Position numbers and translations under genes: made by a program. Positions 52,955 through 61,487 of a stretch of DNA of 64,000 nucleotides are shown one piece after another (position 1 is the stretch's first letter; each line of letters opens with the position of its first letter). This DNA comes from Bacteroidales bacterium. Lineage in GTDB: Bacteria > Bacteroidota > Bacteroidia > Bacteroidales > P3. A model generated the notes under the pieces. The model did no database searches. It was not told the origin of the DNA and saw only the letters and a program-made list of their open reading frames with translations. The stretch covers positions 62,001-126,000 of the forward strand of contig JAIKVZ010000025.1 in the NCBI GenBank assembly GCA_024685285.1, read 5' to 3'.

Positions 52955-53827
52955 ATGAAACGCACCACCCTGCTACTCGTGGCAGCGGCCCTGCTGACGG
53001 CAGCCTGCCACCACGCACCTAAAACCGCCGACGATACCTACACCTACGTCGACGACTACAACCGCGAAATATCAGTACCGGCCCACCCCACACGCGTGGT
53101 GAGCACCTCGCCGGCCGTAACCGAGATTATCTTCGCCCTCGGGGCCGACAGCCTGCTGGTGGGCCGCACCGACTTCTGCACCTACCCCCCCGAGGCCGCC
53201 GAAATAGAGTCGATTGGAGGCATCTCGAACCTCAACATCGAGAAAATACTCTCGCTCAACCCCGACTTGGTCATCAGCGGCTCGATGATACCGCAAAAGG
53301 CCACCGACCAGCTTGCGCAGATGGGGGTACCGGTGGCGTGCGTCATCGAAAAACAGCATTTCGACGACCTGTTTGGCAACATCGTTGCCATAGGCTCACT
53401 GATTGGCCGGACCGACGCAGCGGCAGCCCTCACCGCACTGCTGTGCGACCGCGTACCCGACAAGCCGGCCGCAACCGATTCGGCGCCAACAGTTTACTAT
53501 GTGGTTGGATTCGGCCCTACGGGCAACTTCACAGCCGGCGGCAACACCTTTATCAACGACATCATAGAGCTGGCCGGCGGACGCAACGCCGCAGCCCACG
53601 TCAGCGGATGGAGCTACAGCACCGAAGCCTTGATGGCCAGCGACCCCGACTACATCATGATACGCCGCGAAGACTCGGCCGCCTTTGTGCGCACCGCCCC
53701 CTACCGTCGCCTCAGCGCCGTCAAACAGGGCCGACTCATAGCCGTCGAAAGCAGCACCGTCGACCTCCAGGTGCCGCGCAACATCGAAGCCGTCGAAACC
53801 ATTCGCAAAGCACTGCAAACCAGGTAA
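52955..53827 (+). CDS. Metal-chelate (cobalamin/siderophore) binding lipoprotein
   Basis: 290-residue periplasmic-facing lipoprotein: lipobox LTAAC with Cys18. The fold is the helical-backbone metal receptor (BtuF/FepB type): RVVSTSPAVTEIIFALGADSLLVG, cited in part as STSPAVTEII, DFCTYPPEA, LSLNPDLVI and the C-terminal VPRNIEAVETI. It would bind cobalamin or a siderophore and pass it to an ABC importer, but neither permease nor ATPase is next to it. The TonB receptor at 56295 might be its outer-membrane partner (inference). Confidence 0.85.
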   Translation: MKRTTLLLVAAALLTAACHHAPKTADDTYTYVDDYNREISVPAHPTRVVSTSPAVTEIIFALGADSLLVGRTDFCTYPPEAAEIESIGGISNLNIEKILSLNPDLVISGSMIPQKATDQLAQMGVPVACVIEKQHFDDLFGNIVAIGSLIGRTDAAAALTALLCDRVPDKPAATDSAPTVYYVVGFGPTGNFTAGGNTFINDIIELAGGRNAAAHVSGWSYSTEALMASDPDYIMIRREDSAAFVRTAPYRRLSAVKQGRLIAVESSTVDLQVPRNIEAVETIRKALQTR

Positions 53828-53879
53828 TTGCAAGCACTATCCGAACAATTGTAGACAACACGCTAAAAACCAACGTTTT

Positions 53880-53930
53880 AGATAGGTTAGGTTCGGGTTA
53901 AGGTCGGGTTGACATCGGGTAGGGTTCGGA
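53880..53930 (-). repeat. 11-bp-unit intergenic repeat, copy E
   Basis: On the minus strand: CCGAACCCTACCCGATGTC, AACCCGACCTT (53900-53910), AACCCGAACCT (53889-53899), AACCTATCTA. The left GGCTTTGTTCGG motif is absent. It sits between the convergent binding-protein and pruA genes. Confidence 0.78.
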
Positions 53931-53952
53931 CACCACCGCCCCAACACAGCAA

Positions 53953-53987
53953 AAAAACGCGCCAGGAAGCGAACCTGGCGCGTTTTT
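53953..53987. terminator. Bidirectional terminator between the binding lipoprotein and pruA
   Basis: Perfect 14-bp stem AAAAACGCGCCAGG (53953-53966) and CCTGGCGCGTTTTT (53974-53987), 7-nt loop. It has A and T tracts on its two sides and can serve both converging genes. Confidence 0.92.
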
Positions 53988-54021
53988 GGCATAACTTTAG
54001 CCTGTGCTACAAGCATTTACA

Positions 54022-55656
54022 TCATTCGGCAGAGCTGATGAAGGGGTACTTGTAGTCGCGGGCGGGGTCGAAGGTCTCCTTGACAGCCTGCGGGCTCACC
54101 CAGCGGAGCAGGTTGAGGTACGAGCCGGCCTTGTCGTTGGTGCCGCTGGCGCGTGCGCCGCCGAAGGGCTGCTGACCGACCACGGCTCCGGTGGGCTTGT
54201 CGTTGTAGTAGATGTTGCCTGCGGCGTACTTCAAAATCTCGGCGCCGGTGCGCAAAGCCTTGCGGTCGGAGGCGAAGATGGCGCCGGTGAGGGCGTAGGG
54301 CGAAGTCTCGTCGCACAGGTGGCAAGCCTTCTCGTAGTCTTTGTCTTCATAGACATAGATGGTGATGATGGGTCCGAAAATCTCCTCGCACATCGACTTG
54401 TAGTCGGGTTTTTTGGCCAGGATGACGGTAGGCTCGATAAACCAGCCTTTGCTCTTGTCGCATTTGCCTCCAAAGACTATCTCGGCATCTTTGCTCTTCT
54501 TGGCATGGTCTATATAGTTCTTGCAGTTGTCGAAAGAGGCCTCGTCGATAACGGCATTAACGAAGGCAAAGAAGTCGCGCACATCGCCCATCTTAATCTC
54601 CTTGAGCATTTTGCCGACAATCTTCTCAACCTTGGGCCACATCGAGGCGGGCACGTATGCACGGCTGGCAGCCGAGCATTTCTGGCCCTGGAACTCGAAG
54701 GCTCCGCGAACAATGGCAGTGGCCACCTGCTCGGGGTCGGCGCTCTTATGGACCATTATGAAGTCCTTGCCGCCGGTTTCGCCGACAATCTTCGGGTAGG
54801 TTTTGTACTTGTCGATATTCTGGCCGATGGCTTTCCAGAAGCCCTTGAAGGTGCCGGTGCTGCCGGTGAAGTGAACACCTGCGAGGTTCTCGTTGGCGAA
54901 AGCCACTTTGCCGATGAGGGCGCCGCTGCCGGGCAGGAAGTTGACCACGCCGTCGGGCAGGCCGGCCTCTTTGTATATCTTCATCAGCAAATAGTTGGAG
55001 AGCATGGCGGTGGTAGAGGGCTTCCAGATACATACATTGCCCATAAGCACCGGGCTCATGCAGAGGTTGCTGGCAATTGAGGTGAAGTTGAACGGGGTGA
55101 TGGCGAACACAAAGCCTTCCAACGGACGGTAGACATTGTAGTTCAGCGTGCCCTTGTCACTGCAAGGCTGGTCACTGTAGATCTGGCTGGCATAGAACAC
55201 GTTGTAGCGCAGGAAGTCGCAGAGCTCGCAAGCGCTGTCGATTTCGGCCTGCATGGTGGTCTTGCCCTGGCCAAGCATAGTGGCGGCGTTGATAAGGTAG
55301 CGGTATTTGCCGCTGATGAGGGTGGCTATTTTGAGCATGACGCTGGCGCGGTCGATCCACGGAGTGTCGGCCCACTCGCGCTGAGCCTTCATGGCGGCGG
55401 CGATGGCGGCCTGCACCTCATTCTCGCTCACTTTGTGGTAGCGAGCCAGAACGTGGTGGTTCTCGGTGGGCATCACTATCTCGCCCATATTCTTGGTCTT
55501 GACCTCCTTGCCACCAATAACGGCGGGAATTTCGGTCACTTTCTTGTAAAGCTCGTCAAGGGCTTTGCGGATTTCTTTGCGCTCGGCGCTGCCGGGATTG
55601 TAACCTTTAACAGGTTCATTCTCAGGCTTTGGGAAGGAGAAAATCGTGTTATTCAT
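54022..55656 (-). CDS. pruA: L-glutamate gamma-semialdehyde dehydrogenase
   Basis: Oxidises glutamate semialdehyde/pyrroline-5-carboxylate to glutamate. 544 residues, the length of the stand-alone type. The catalytic Cys is in FQGQKCSAASRAYVP, the Glu in ETGGKDFI, and the cofactor region FAITPFNFTSIASN. No proline dehydrogenase is near. Its promoter at 55705-55735 is divergent to that of the small lipoprotein. Confidence 0.94.
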   Translation of the reverse strand: MNNTIFSFPKPENEPVKGYNPGSAERKEIRKALDELYKKVTEIPAVIGGKEVKTKNMGEIVMPTENHHVLARYHKVSENEVQAAIAAAMKAQREWADTPWIDRASVMLKIATLISGKYRYLINAATMLGQGKTTMQAEIDSACELCDFLRYNVFYASQIYSDQPCSDKGTLNYNVYRPLEGFVFAITPFNFTSIASNLCMSPVLMGNVCIWKPSTTAMLSNYLLMKIYKEAGLPDGVVNFLPGSGALIGKVAFANENLAGVHFTGSTGTFKGFWKAIGQNIDKYKTYPKIVGETGGKDFIMVHKSADPEQVATAIVRGAFEFQGQKCSAASRAYVPASMWPKVEKIVGKMLKEIKMGDVRDFFAFVNAVIDEASFDNCKNYIDHAKKSKDAEIVFGGKCDKSKGWFIEPTVILAKKPDYKSMCEEIFGPIITIYVYEDKDYEKACHLCDETSPYALTGAIFASDRKALRTGAEILKYAAGNIYYNDKPTGAVVGQQPFGGARASGTNDKAGSYLNLLRWVSPQAVKETFDPARDYKYPFISSAE

Positions 55657-55704
55657 AAAAAATGGTTAAAATGTTGTTTTGATTTTGTCAACTAAAAGAT
55701 TGTG

Positions 55705-55735
55705 CAAAGGTACATTTTTTTTCTGGATTTGCAAA
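55705..55735 (-). promoter_or_regulatory. Promoter of pruA
   Basis: On the minus strand TTTG (55732-55735), 19-nt spacer, TACCTTTG (55705-55712): full consensus. Confidence 0.78.
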
Positions 55736-55743
55736 AAAAAATG

Positions 55744-55751
55744 TAATTTTG
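55744..55751 (+). promoter_or_regulatory. TAnnTTTG promoter box of the small lipoprotein
   Basis: TAATTTTG, 41 nt before the ATG at 55793. Its upstream part overlaps the pruA promoter, so the two divergent promoters may interfere. Confidence 0.6.
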
Positions 55752-55792
55752 CAGCGCAAAAAAATTAAAAGAACCACCAAAAACAAGCAACG

Positions 55793-56233
55793 ATGAAAAA
55801 GTTAAGCATTCTCTTGGTCTGCGTGGCCGCCTTGGCATTCACCTCATGCTCTATGATGCAAACGTCGAGCAACAGCGCCGCTGCACTGGCAGGCCGCAAC
55901 TGCGGCGCCGCCGTGGCTTCGCTCTACAAGGTCTACAACACCAACAAAACCATAGACCTCACCAACACCACCAACCTCACCAACGCCCTTGCCCTCACAG
56001 CCAGCTGCAGCCAGTTAAAGGAGAACAAAGACAACGCGGCATACAAGAGAGACTTTGCCGCCGGTGTTGTGTCGTCGGCTGCTGGATTGGTCACCACCCA
56101 GACCGCCATGTCGTTTGTCGACAAAATCCTGGCCACCTCGGGCCTCGATAACGTCAACGCGAGCAGCATAGCAAATACCGCCTCGACGGCCATGGCCATA
56201 TATTCGATACTCAACAGTGTCAAACAACAATAA
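55793..56233 (+). CDS. Small lipoprotein of unknown function
   Basis: 146 residues. Lipobox FTSC with Cys19. The mature part is rich in Ala, Asn, Thr and Ser with helical predicted stretches (ALAGRNCGAAVASLYKVY) and a conserved-looking middle (SSAAGLVTTQTAMSFVDKIL). I know similar short putative lipoproteins from Bacteroidota, but no function. Codon use is of the high-expression kind. About 60 bp separates it from the TonB receptor. Confidence 0.75.
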   Translation: MKKLSILLVCVAALAFTSCSMMQTSSNSAAALAGRNCGAAVASLYKVYNTNKTIDLTNTTNLTNALALTASCSQLKENKDNAAYKRDFAAGVVSSAAGLVTTQTAMSFVDKILATSGLDNVNASSIANTASTAMAIYSILNSVKQQ

Positions 56234-56294
56234 ACAATAATTAACAATCATTTTATTATGGGGCTTCACGATGTGAGGCCCATCATTTATCACA

Positions 56295-58325
56295 ATGCAA
56301 CACAACAAAAATCTACACAACCATGCCGCCACAGTGCGTTTCAAACGCTACTCAAGGGCGGGCTACGCCGTGTACAATTCGTTGCATCGTGAAGTCACCA
56401 TCGGCGCGCTGGCAACATACATTGCCGACCGTAGCGCCAAACGCACACTTTGCTCACTGGCCGTCTGTGCCCTCTTGATAGGCGGAGCGGCACAGGCCCA
56501 GACCGAGCGTCAGTCGGGAGTGCGAGACCTTCCCGAACTCACCGTAACGGTTCAGACCGACACCTTGTTCGGCAACCCTGAGGCCGTTGTGGTTCTGACG
56601 CAAAGTCAAATTCAAAATCTGCCAATACGTACCGTAGGCGACCTGGTGGCCATGCTGCCGGGGGTCGATTTGCGCTCGCGTGGTGGCAACGATGTGCAAG
56701 GCGACCTCTCGATGCGCGGCAGCACCTTCGACCAAATGGCGGTGCTCATTGGCGGCGTGAACTTCACCGATGCACAGACAGGCCACCACAATCTTGACAT
56801 CCCCATTGACATTGCGTTGGTACAGCGCGTGGAGTTGCTCAGCGCTGCCGACCTGATGGCACGCGGCGTGATGGGGTTTGCCGGAGGGGTAAACATCGTG
56901 GTTAGCGAGGAATACCGCAACCACCTTGCCGCCTACATAGCAGGCGGCGACCACGGACAAGCCAAAGCCTCGCTCTCTGCCACTCGCACCGCAGGGCTAT
57001 GGGCCCTGACCGCCACCGCCAGCTACAATCGTTCTGATGGATATATACCAAACACCGACTACCGCTACGGCAACATCTATCTGCAAGCCACACGCCACGG
57101 CAACCGCAACGACTGGCACCTTCAACTCGGCGGACAGTCCAAGGCATTTGGTAGCCAGGCTTTCTACTCTGCCAAGTATCCATTCCAGTTCGAGGCCACC
57201 CGCACCCTTGTGGCCTCAGCGTGCAACGTGCACCGGTTTAGACGTTCGCGGTTGGAAACGGTGCTATACGGACGTCTGCACCGCGACCGTTTCGAGCTGT
57301 TCCGCGAAGGTTATGTTGAGGCACCGGCATGGTATCAGGGGCCGAACCACCATCTCGCGAGCAGCGAGGGCCTGCGCTCACGCTGGCTTGCCACATGTGG
57401 ACCGGGCAACGCTATTATAGGTGCTGAGCTACATCGTGACGGAATTCTGAGCAACAATCTCGGCAGCCCCCTCGCCGAGCCGTCAGGTCTATATACCAAC
57501 AGCGCCACACGTTACGCTTCCACACTCTTTGGCGGCTACGCAATACGACTCGGCAAACTTTCGGCAGCGGCCTATATGCTTGGCACCGCCAACAGTCAGT
57601 TCGGGTTTAACCACGGATTGGCGGCGACGCTGAACTACGTTCCATCACAGAGTTGGATGGTTTCGGCCACCGCCAGCCGCACCCACAGACTGCCATCATT
57701 CACCGACCTTTATTACCACAGCGCCACGCAGCAAAGCAATCCAAACCTGCAACCCGAAAGTGCATGGACACTTGAAGCTTCGGCAACCTATACCTCACGC
57801 CAGCTGCGCGTTGTGACCGACGCCTACTTTCGCGACGGACACAATATTATAGACTGGCTGCAAACCCCTGGCGAGACGGTATGGTGGAGTGCCAACCACA
57901 CCGCCGTAAAGGCTGCCGGAGCCGACATACAGGCCGTGTGGGCTCCGCAATGGCTACCGCTGCAGATTGGTGTCGCATACTCCTACTGCCATATTGACAA
58001 AGCCGCCGAGGGATACATATCGCAATACGCCCTCGACTACTTACGTCACAAGGCCGAACTCTACGCGGCAGCCAATCCGTGGCCAAAGCTCACCCTAAAG
58101 GTATCAGCCACAGTGCGGCAACGTGAAGGGCAATATACCGATGTCGATGGTACCGTTCACTCCTACGCCATCCCTACCCTGCTCAACGCCACTGCTCAAT
58201 ACGACTTTGGGACCGTGGGCCTCTTCGTTGAAGGCTACAACCTGCTCAATGCAAGCTACTGCGACTATGGCGGGGTTCCACAGCCTGGCACTTCGGTTAT
58301 GGCTGGTGCCAAGTTCAGTCTGTAG
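56295..58325 (+). CDS. TonB-dependent receptor with extended signal peptide
   Basis: 676 residues. A long N-terminus (RFKRYSRAGYAVYNSLHREV, then a hydrophobic core LCSLAVCALLIGGAAQAQ) resembles the extended signal regions seen on some Bacteroidales receptors. The plug domain shows LPIRTVGDLVAMLPGVDLRSRGG and SMRGSTFDQMAVLIGG; the barrel ends with VMAGAKFSL (terminal Leu/Phe-type). Its plug resembles BtuB-like receptors, so cobalamin or another metal chelate is a candidate ligand. It overlaps queG at the 3' ends by 11 bp. Confidence 0.85.
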   Translation: MQHNKNLHNHAATVRFKRYSRAGYAVYNSLHREVTIGALATYIADRSAKRTLCSLAVCALLIGGAAQAQTERQSGVRDLPELTVTVQTDTLFGNPEAVVVLTQSQIQNLPIRTVGDLVAMLPGVDLRSRGGNDVQGDLSMRGSTFDQMAVLIGGVNFTDAQTGHHNLDIPIDIALVQRVELLSAADLMARGVMGFAGGVNIVVSEEYRNHLAAYIAGGDHGQAKASLSATRTAGLWALTATASYNRSDGYIPNTDYRYGNIYLQATRHGNRNDWHLQLGGQSKAFGSQAFYSAKYPFQFEATRTLVASACNVHRFRRSRLETVLYGRLHRDRFELFREGYVEAPAWYQGPNHHLASSEGLRSRWLATCGPGNAIIGAELHRDGILSNNLGSPLAEPSGLYTNSATRYASTLFGGYAIRLGKLSAAAYMLGTANSQFGFNHGLAATLNYVPSQSWMVSATASRTHRLPSFTDLYYHSATQQSNPNLQPESAWTLEASATYTSRQLRVVTDAYFRDGHNIIDWLQTPGETVWWSANHTAVKAAGADIQAVWAPQWLPLQIGVAYSYCHIDKAAEGYISQYALDYLRHKAELYAAANPWPKLTLKVSATVRQREGQYTDVDGTVHSYAIPTLLNATAQYDFGTVGLFVEGYNLLNASYCDYGGVPQPGTSVMAGAKFSL

Positions 58326-59226
58326 CCCTGGGTGTTTTGCCGCAGTTCTTACGCCAATGCTCATAACTTAGGCGGCTCATGGGACTGTTTTGGGTTATGC
58401 GGCGGTAGGTCTCCTCGTCGGCTTCCGGCAAGGCCTCGAGCTCAGCCATTCGTTCCTGCGGTACTGTTCGTACCGCAGGCGACGACTGGCAATAGGGACA
58501 CACTTGTTGGCACACATCGCAGCCAAAGACAAAAGCCGTTTCAGTCCGAGAGGCGGTGCTTTCTGAGGCCGATGGCTCCACGGTGAGGTACGAGGTACAA
58601 CGTGGTGCTATCAAGCCAAGGGTAGCAGAATCGTCAAGTGCATGACCCGGACAGGCTTCAACACAACGACGACAGCTGCCGCAACGGTTCTCTACCGGAG
58701 TGTCGTAGCTGTCGAACAGTGCCGTGGTGACCAACTCGCCAAGGTTGACATACGAGCCGTACTGTGGCGTTACAAGCAGGGTGTTGCGGCCTATCCAGCC
58801 CAATCCGGCTCGTGCTGCCCACAGTTTGTCGGTTATGGGAGCAGTGTCGACACAAACCTTGGCCTCGAACTCAGGATGACGCTCCTTGATAAGGGCCACA
58901 AGGGTGTGCAGTCTGGTTTTGAGTACGTTATGGTAGTCGTCGACATAGGCATACTGGGCTATTTTGTGTACTCCGCCCATGGTCTTGGTGGGTTTGTATG
59001 CCACCGCCACACTCACTACCGACCGGGCTCCCTCGACCAGTAGACGGGGGTCGGCACGCTTGTCGCTCCACCGCTCCATATAGGCCATAGCTCCGTTGGC
59101 ACCTGCTTCGAGCCAACGCTGCAGGCACTGGCCGAAGCCTTCAACTTCGGTTGCCGGCACCACTCCGCAGAGGTCTAACCCCGCCTGGACTGCCAGCTGT
59201 TTGAGCAGGCTGCTGCTCAGGGTCAT
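58315..59226 (-). CDS. queG: Epoxyqueuosine reductase
   Basis: Cobalamin- and Fe-S-dependent last step of queuosine synthesis in tRNA. 303 residues. The two 4Fe-4S motifs are CGSCRRCVEACP and FGCDVCQQVCPYC; the catalytic Asp region is YAYVDDYHNVLK and VDTAPITDKLWAARAGLGWIGRN-type sequence is seen. ATG overlaps the upstream methyltransferase by 4 bp. The cobalamin requirement fits the presence of a candidate B12 receptor next door, but this is only suggestive. Confidence 0.93.
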   Translation of the reverse strand: MTLSSSLLKQLAVQAGLDLCGVVPATEVEGFGQCLQRWLEAGANGAMAYMERWSDKRADPRLLVEGARSVVSVAVAYKPTKTMGGVHKIAQYAYVDDYHNVLKTRLHTLVALIKERHPEFEAKVCVDTAPITDKLWAARAGLGWIGRNTLLVTPQYGSYVNLGELVTTALFDSYDTPVENRCGSCRRCVEACPGHALDDSATLGLIAPRCTSYLTVEPSASESTASRTETAFVFGCDVCQQVCPYCQSSPAVRTVPQERMAELEALPEADEETYRRITQNSPMSRLSYEHWRKNCGKTPRATD

Positions 59227-60449
59227 TGCTCGGGCTGCTGGTATTTGGCCTTGCGGCTACCGTCGTAGAGTTCGAAACGCATAAAGCGGCAGTCGAGGGG
59301 ACCGTTGAGCAGTGGTATCTTCTTCGAAGGGTGCAGACCTATATGCTTCAGGGCCTCGAAGTCGCTGCTGATGAGCCACACCTCGCAATCCTGACCATAA
59401 AGCCGCTTGAAGGTGTCGCCCAGCTTCTCATACATCCCGTTGAGGTCTTCAATCTTTATTCGCTCGCCGTAGGGTGGGTTGGTCACTATGAGGGTTGGTC
59501 CCTCCGGCGGCTCCTGGTCCTCGAACGAGCCGATATGCAGCATGACATCCTTGTGCAGCTTGGTGTACTGCAGGTTCTTCTCGGCCTGTGCTATTACCTG
59601 TGGGTCTATGTCGTTGCCCCATATCTCGAAGTCGAAGTCGGTGGTGCCTATCTTGCGGTCCTCCTGCTCCTTGACGCTCTTCCATTCGCCAAGATTGAAC
59701 TCCTTCCAGCGACGGAAAGCGAAGTTGGAGTCCCTATAGTACTGCGCCGGGATGTTGTTGGCCACCATTGCGGCTTCGATGAGCAGGGTTCCCGAGCCGC
59801 ACATGGGGTCGTAGAAGTTGCACTGCCCCTTCCAGCCTGCCAGCTTGAGCATACCGGCGGCCAGCACTTCGTTGAGGGGGGCCACACCCACTCCCTGGCG
59901 GTAGCCTCGCTTGTTGAGGGTGTCGCCCGACGAGTTCATGAGCAGTGTTACATGTGTGCCGGCAATATGCAGGTTGAACTTGTAGTCGGCGCTCTCGGTG
60001 TCGACTGTGGGCCGCTTGCCGAAGTTGCGTCTGAAACGGTCCACTATGGCGTCCTTGGTCTTGAGGGCGGCATAGTAGCTGTGGGTGAAGACTTCGCCGC
60101 TGGTGGCCGAGTCGATCATAAAGGTGCCGTCGACGTCCATCAGCTTCTCCCAGCGTATGTTGTAGACGTTGCGGTAGAGCTCGTCGTCGTCGGCAGCCTC
60201 GAACTCGGCAAAAGGTTTGAGTATCGACAGTGCTGTGCGGCAGGTGTAGTTGGCCCTGTAGAGCAGACGCATATCGCCCTCGAAGGCCACTGCCCGGTTG
60301 AGCAGCTCTATGTTCTCGGCCCCCATCTGCCGCAGCTCGTCGGCCAGCAGCTCCTCAAAGCCCATCATCGTTTTGCCTATCATCTTGAACCTGGCCTGCT
60401 GACCGCCGTCGGCAGCGACCACCTTACCGTTTTGTTTCTGAACTATCAT
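59223..60449 (-). CDS. THUMP-domain rRNA (guanine-N2) methyltransferase, RlmL N-terminal type
   Basis: SAM-dependent RNA methyltransferase of 408 residues. An N-terminal THUMP region (GFEELLADELRQMGAENIE) is followed by a Rossmann methyltransferase with FYDPMCGSGTLLIEAAM and the NPPY motif TNPPYGERI. It resembles the m2G2445-type half of RlmL. The upstream start overlaps yihY by 26 bp; an internal ATG at 60383 would avoid the overlap but shorten the N-terminus. Confidence 0.9.
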   Translation of the reverse strand: MIVQKQNGKVVAADGGQQARFKMIGKTMMGFEELLADELRQMGAENIELLNRAVAFEGDMRLLYRANYTCRTALSILKPFAEFEAADDDELYRNVYNIRWEKLMDVDGTFMIDSATSGEVFTHSYYAALKTKDAIVDRFRRNFGKRPTVDTESADYKFNLHIAGTHVTLLMNSSGDTLNKRGYRQGVGVAPLNEVLAAGMLKLAGWKGQCNFYDPMCGSGTLLIEAAMVANNIPAQYYRDSNFAFRRWKEFNLGEWKSVKEQEDRKIGTTDFDFEIWGNDIDPQVIAQAEKNLQYTKLHKDVMLHIGSFEDQEPPEGPTLIVTNPPYGERIKIEDLNGMYEKLGDTFKRLYGQDCEVWLISSDFEALKHIGLHPSKKIPLLNGPLDCRFMRFELYDGSRKAKYQQPEQ

Positions 60450-61467
60450 TGTTGTTAAAAAGCTTTGGTTTTCTTACCTGTTTGTTGCGCAGGGTGCCGT
60501 TGAGTATGCTTGTGTTGAGCTCGTAGCCCACCAGCAGCACCATGCAGTTGAACGCCACCCACATCATTATGACCAGCAGGGTGCCTATCGACCCATAGAG
60601 CAGGTTGTAGCGGTTGAAGTTGTTGAAGTAGATCTGCAGCGCCCCGTTGAGCCCCATGAGGATGACGGTGGCCAGCACGGCTCCCGACGAGAAGAAGCCC
60701 ACCCTCTGCTTCTTGACCGGCGCCATATAGTATATGATGGAGAGCACCAGCAGAATCATGAAAGTCATCAAGGCCCAGCGCACTATGCCCAGCACCGTCA
60801 GCGCCAGCCTGGTGTGGGGCACCACCCCGGCCTGCAGCAGCCACAGCACCATATACTTGTAGCCCATGAGCAGCACCAGCTCCGCCACCACCATCACAAA
60901 AAGCACAAACACGAGCACTATGCTTATGAGGTATCGCGTCAGCCACGGACGTTTCTCTATGGTGCGGTTGGCAAAGTTGAACGAGGTCATTATGCCGTTC
61001 ATGCCGTTGGCCGCCAGCACTATGGAGCCCACAAAGCCTATCGAGAGCAGGCTGGTGTGGCGGTGGCCCATAACGTCGTTCACCGTGTTGGCTATGGGCT
61101 CGAAGACCTTCTCGGGCACTATGTCCTTGAACTGGGCCAGCAGCTCGTTCTGCAACCCGTCGACGGGGAAGTAGGCAATGAGCGTGAACAGGAACAGCAG
61201 CATGGGTGGCAGAGCCGTGAGGAACGAGAACGACAGCCCCTTGGCTCGCTGCCACAGCTGGCCGTTGAAAATGCTGGCCAAAAAACAGCTCAGCACGTCG
61301 TACAGCGGCACCCCCTTGTTGCCGGGCAGCGACACATGGCGCAGCCGGTACAGCGTGTTGCGCACCCACCGCTTGTACAGCAGGTGCCTCAGGGCCGAGG
61401 CTAACCTCTCCCTTGCGGCATTGGCCTTGCGGCGGGCGGCGTGGCCCTTGGCGGTGGTTGTCGACAT
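60424..61467 (-). CDS. YihY/virulence factor BrkB family membrane protein
   Basis: 347 residues with about six spans; a charged N-terminus precedes LSFSFLTALPPMLLFLFTLIAYFP. Conserved blocks are AANGMNGIMTSFNFANR and LYGSIGTLLVIMMWV. The family is sometimes misnamed RNase BN; its role is unknown, possibly lipid or solute transport. It lies between nadC (20 bp) and the methyltransferase. Confidence 0.88.
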   Translation of the reverse strand: MSTTTAKGHAARRKANAARERLASALRHLLYKRWVRNTLYRLRHVSLPGNKGVPLYDVLSCFLASIFNGQLWQRAKGLSFSFLTALPPMLLFLFTLIAYFPVDGLQNELLAQFKDIVPEKVFEPIANTVNDVMGHRHTSLLSIGFVGSIVLAANGMNGIMTSFNFANRTIEKRPWLTRYLISIVLVFVLFVMVVAELVLLMGYKYMVLWLLQAGVVPHTRLALTVLGIVRWALMTFMILLVLSIIYYMAPVKKQRVGFFSSGAVLATVILMGLNGALQIYFNNFNRYNLLYGSIGTLLVIMMWVAFNCMVLLVGYELNTSILNGTLRNKQVRKPKLFNNNDSSETKR

Positions 61468-61487
61468 AGCCCTCGGTGTTTACTCCT

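Noticed and set aside
51822-53018. 398-codon antisense frame over gapA
   Set aside because: Highly expressed genes with C-ending codons leave a long antisense frame; the same applies to frames opposite serC (42079-43203), serA (43324-44283) and lpdA (10621-12156).
37424-58325. Two convergent pairs overlapping by exactly 11 bp (37424-37434 and 58315-58325)
   Set aside because: Sequence contexts differ; equal length is probably coincidence.
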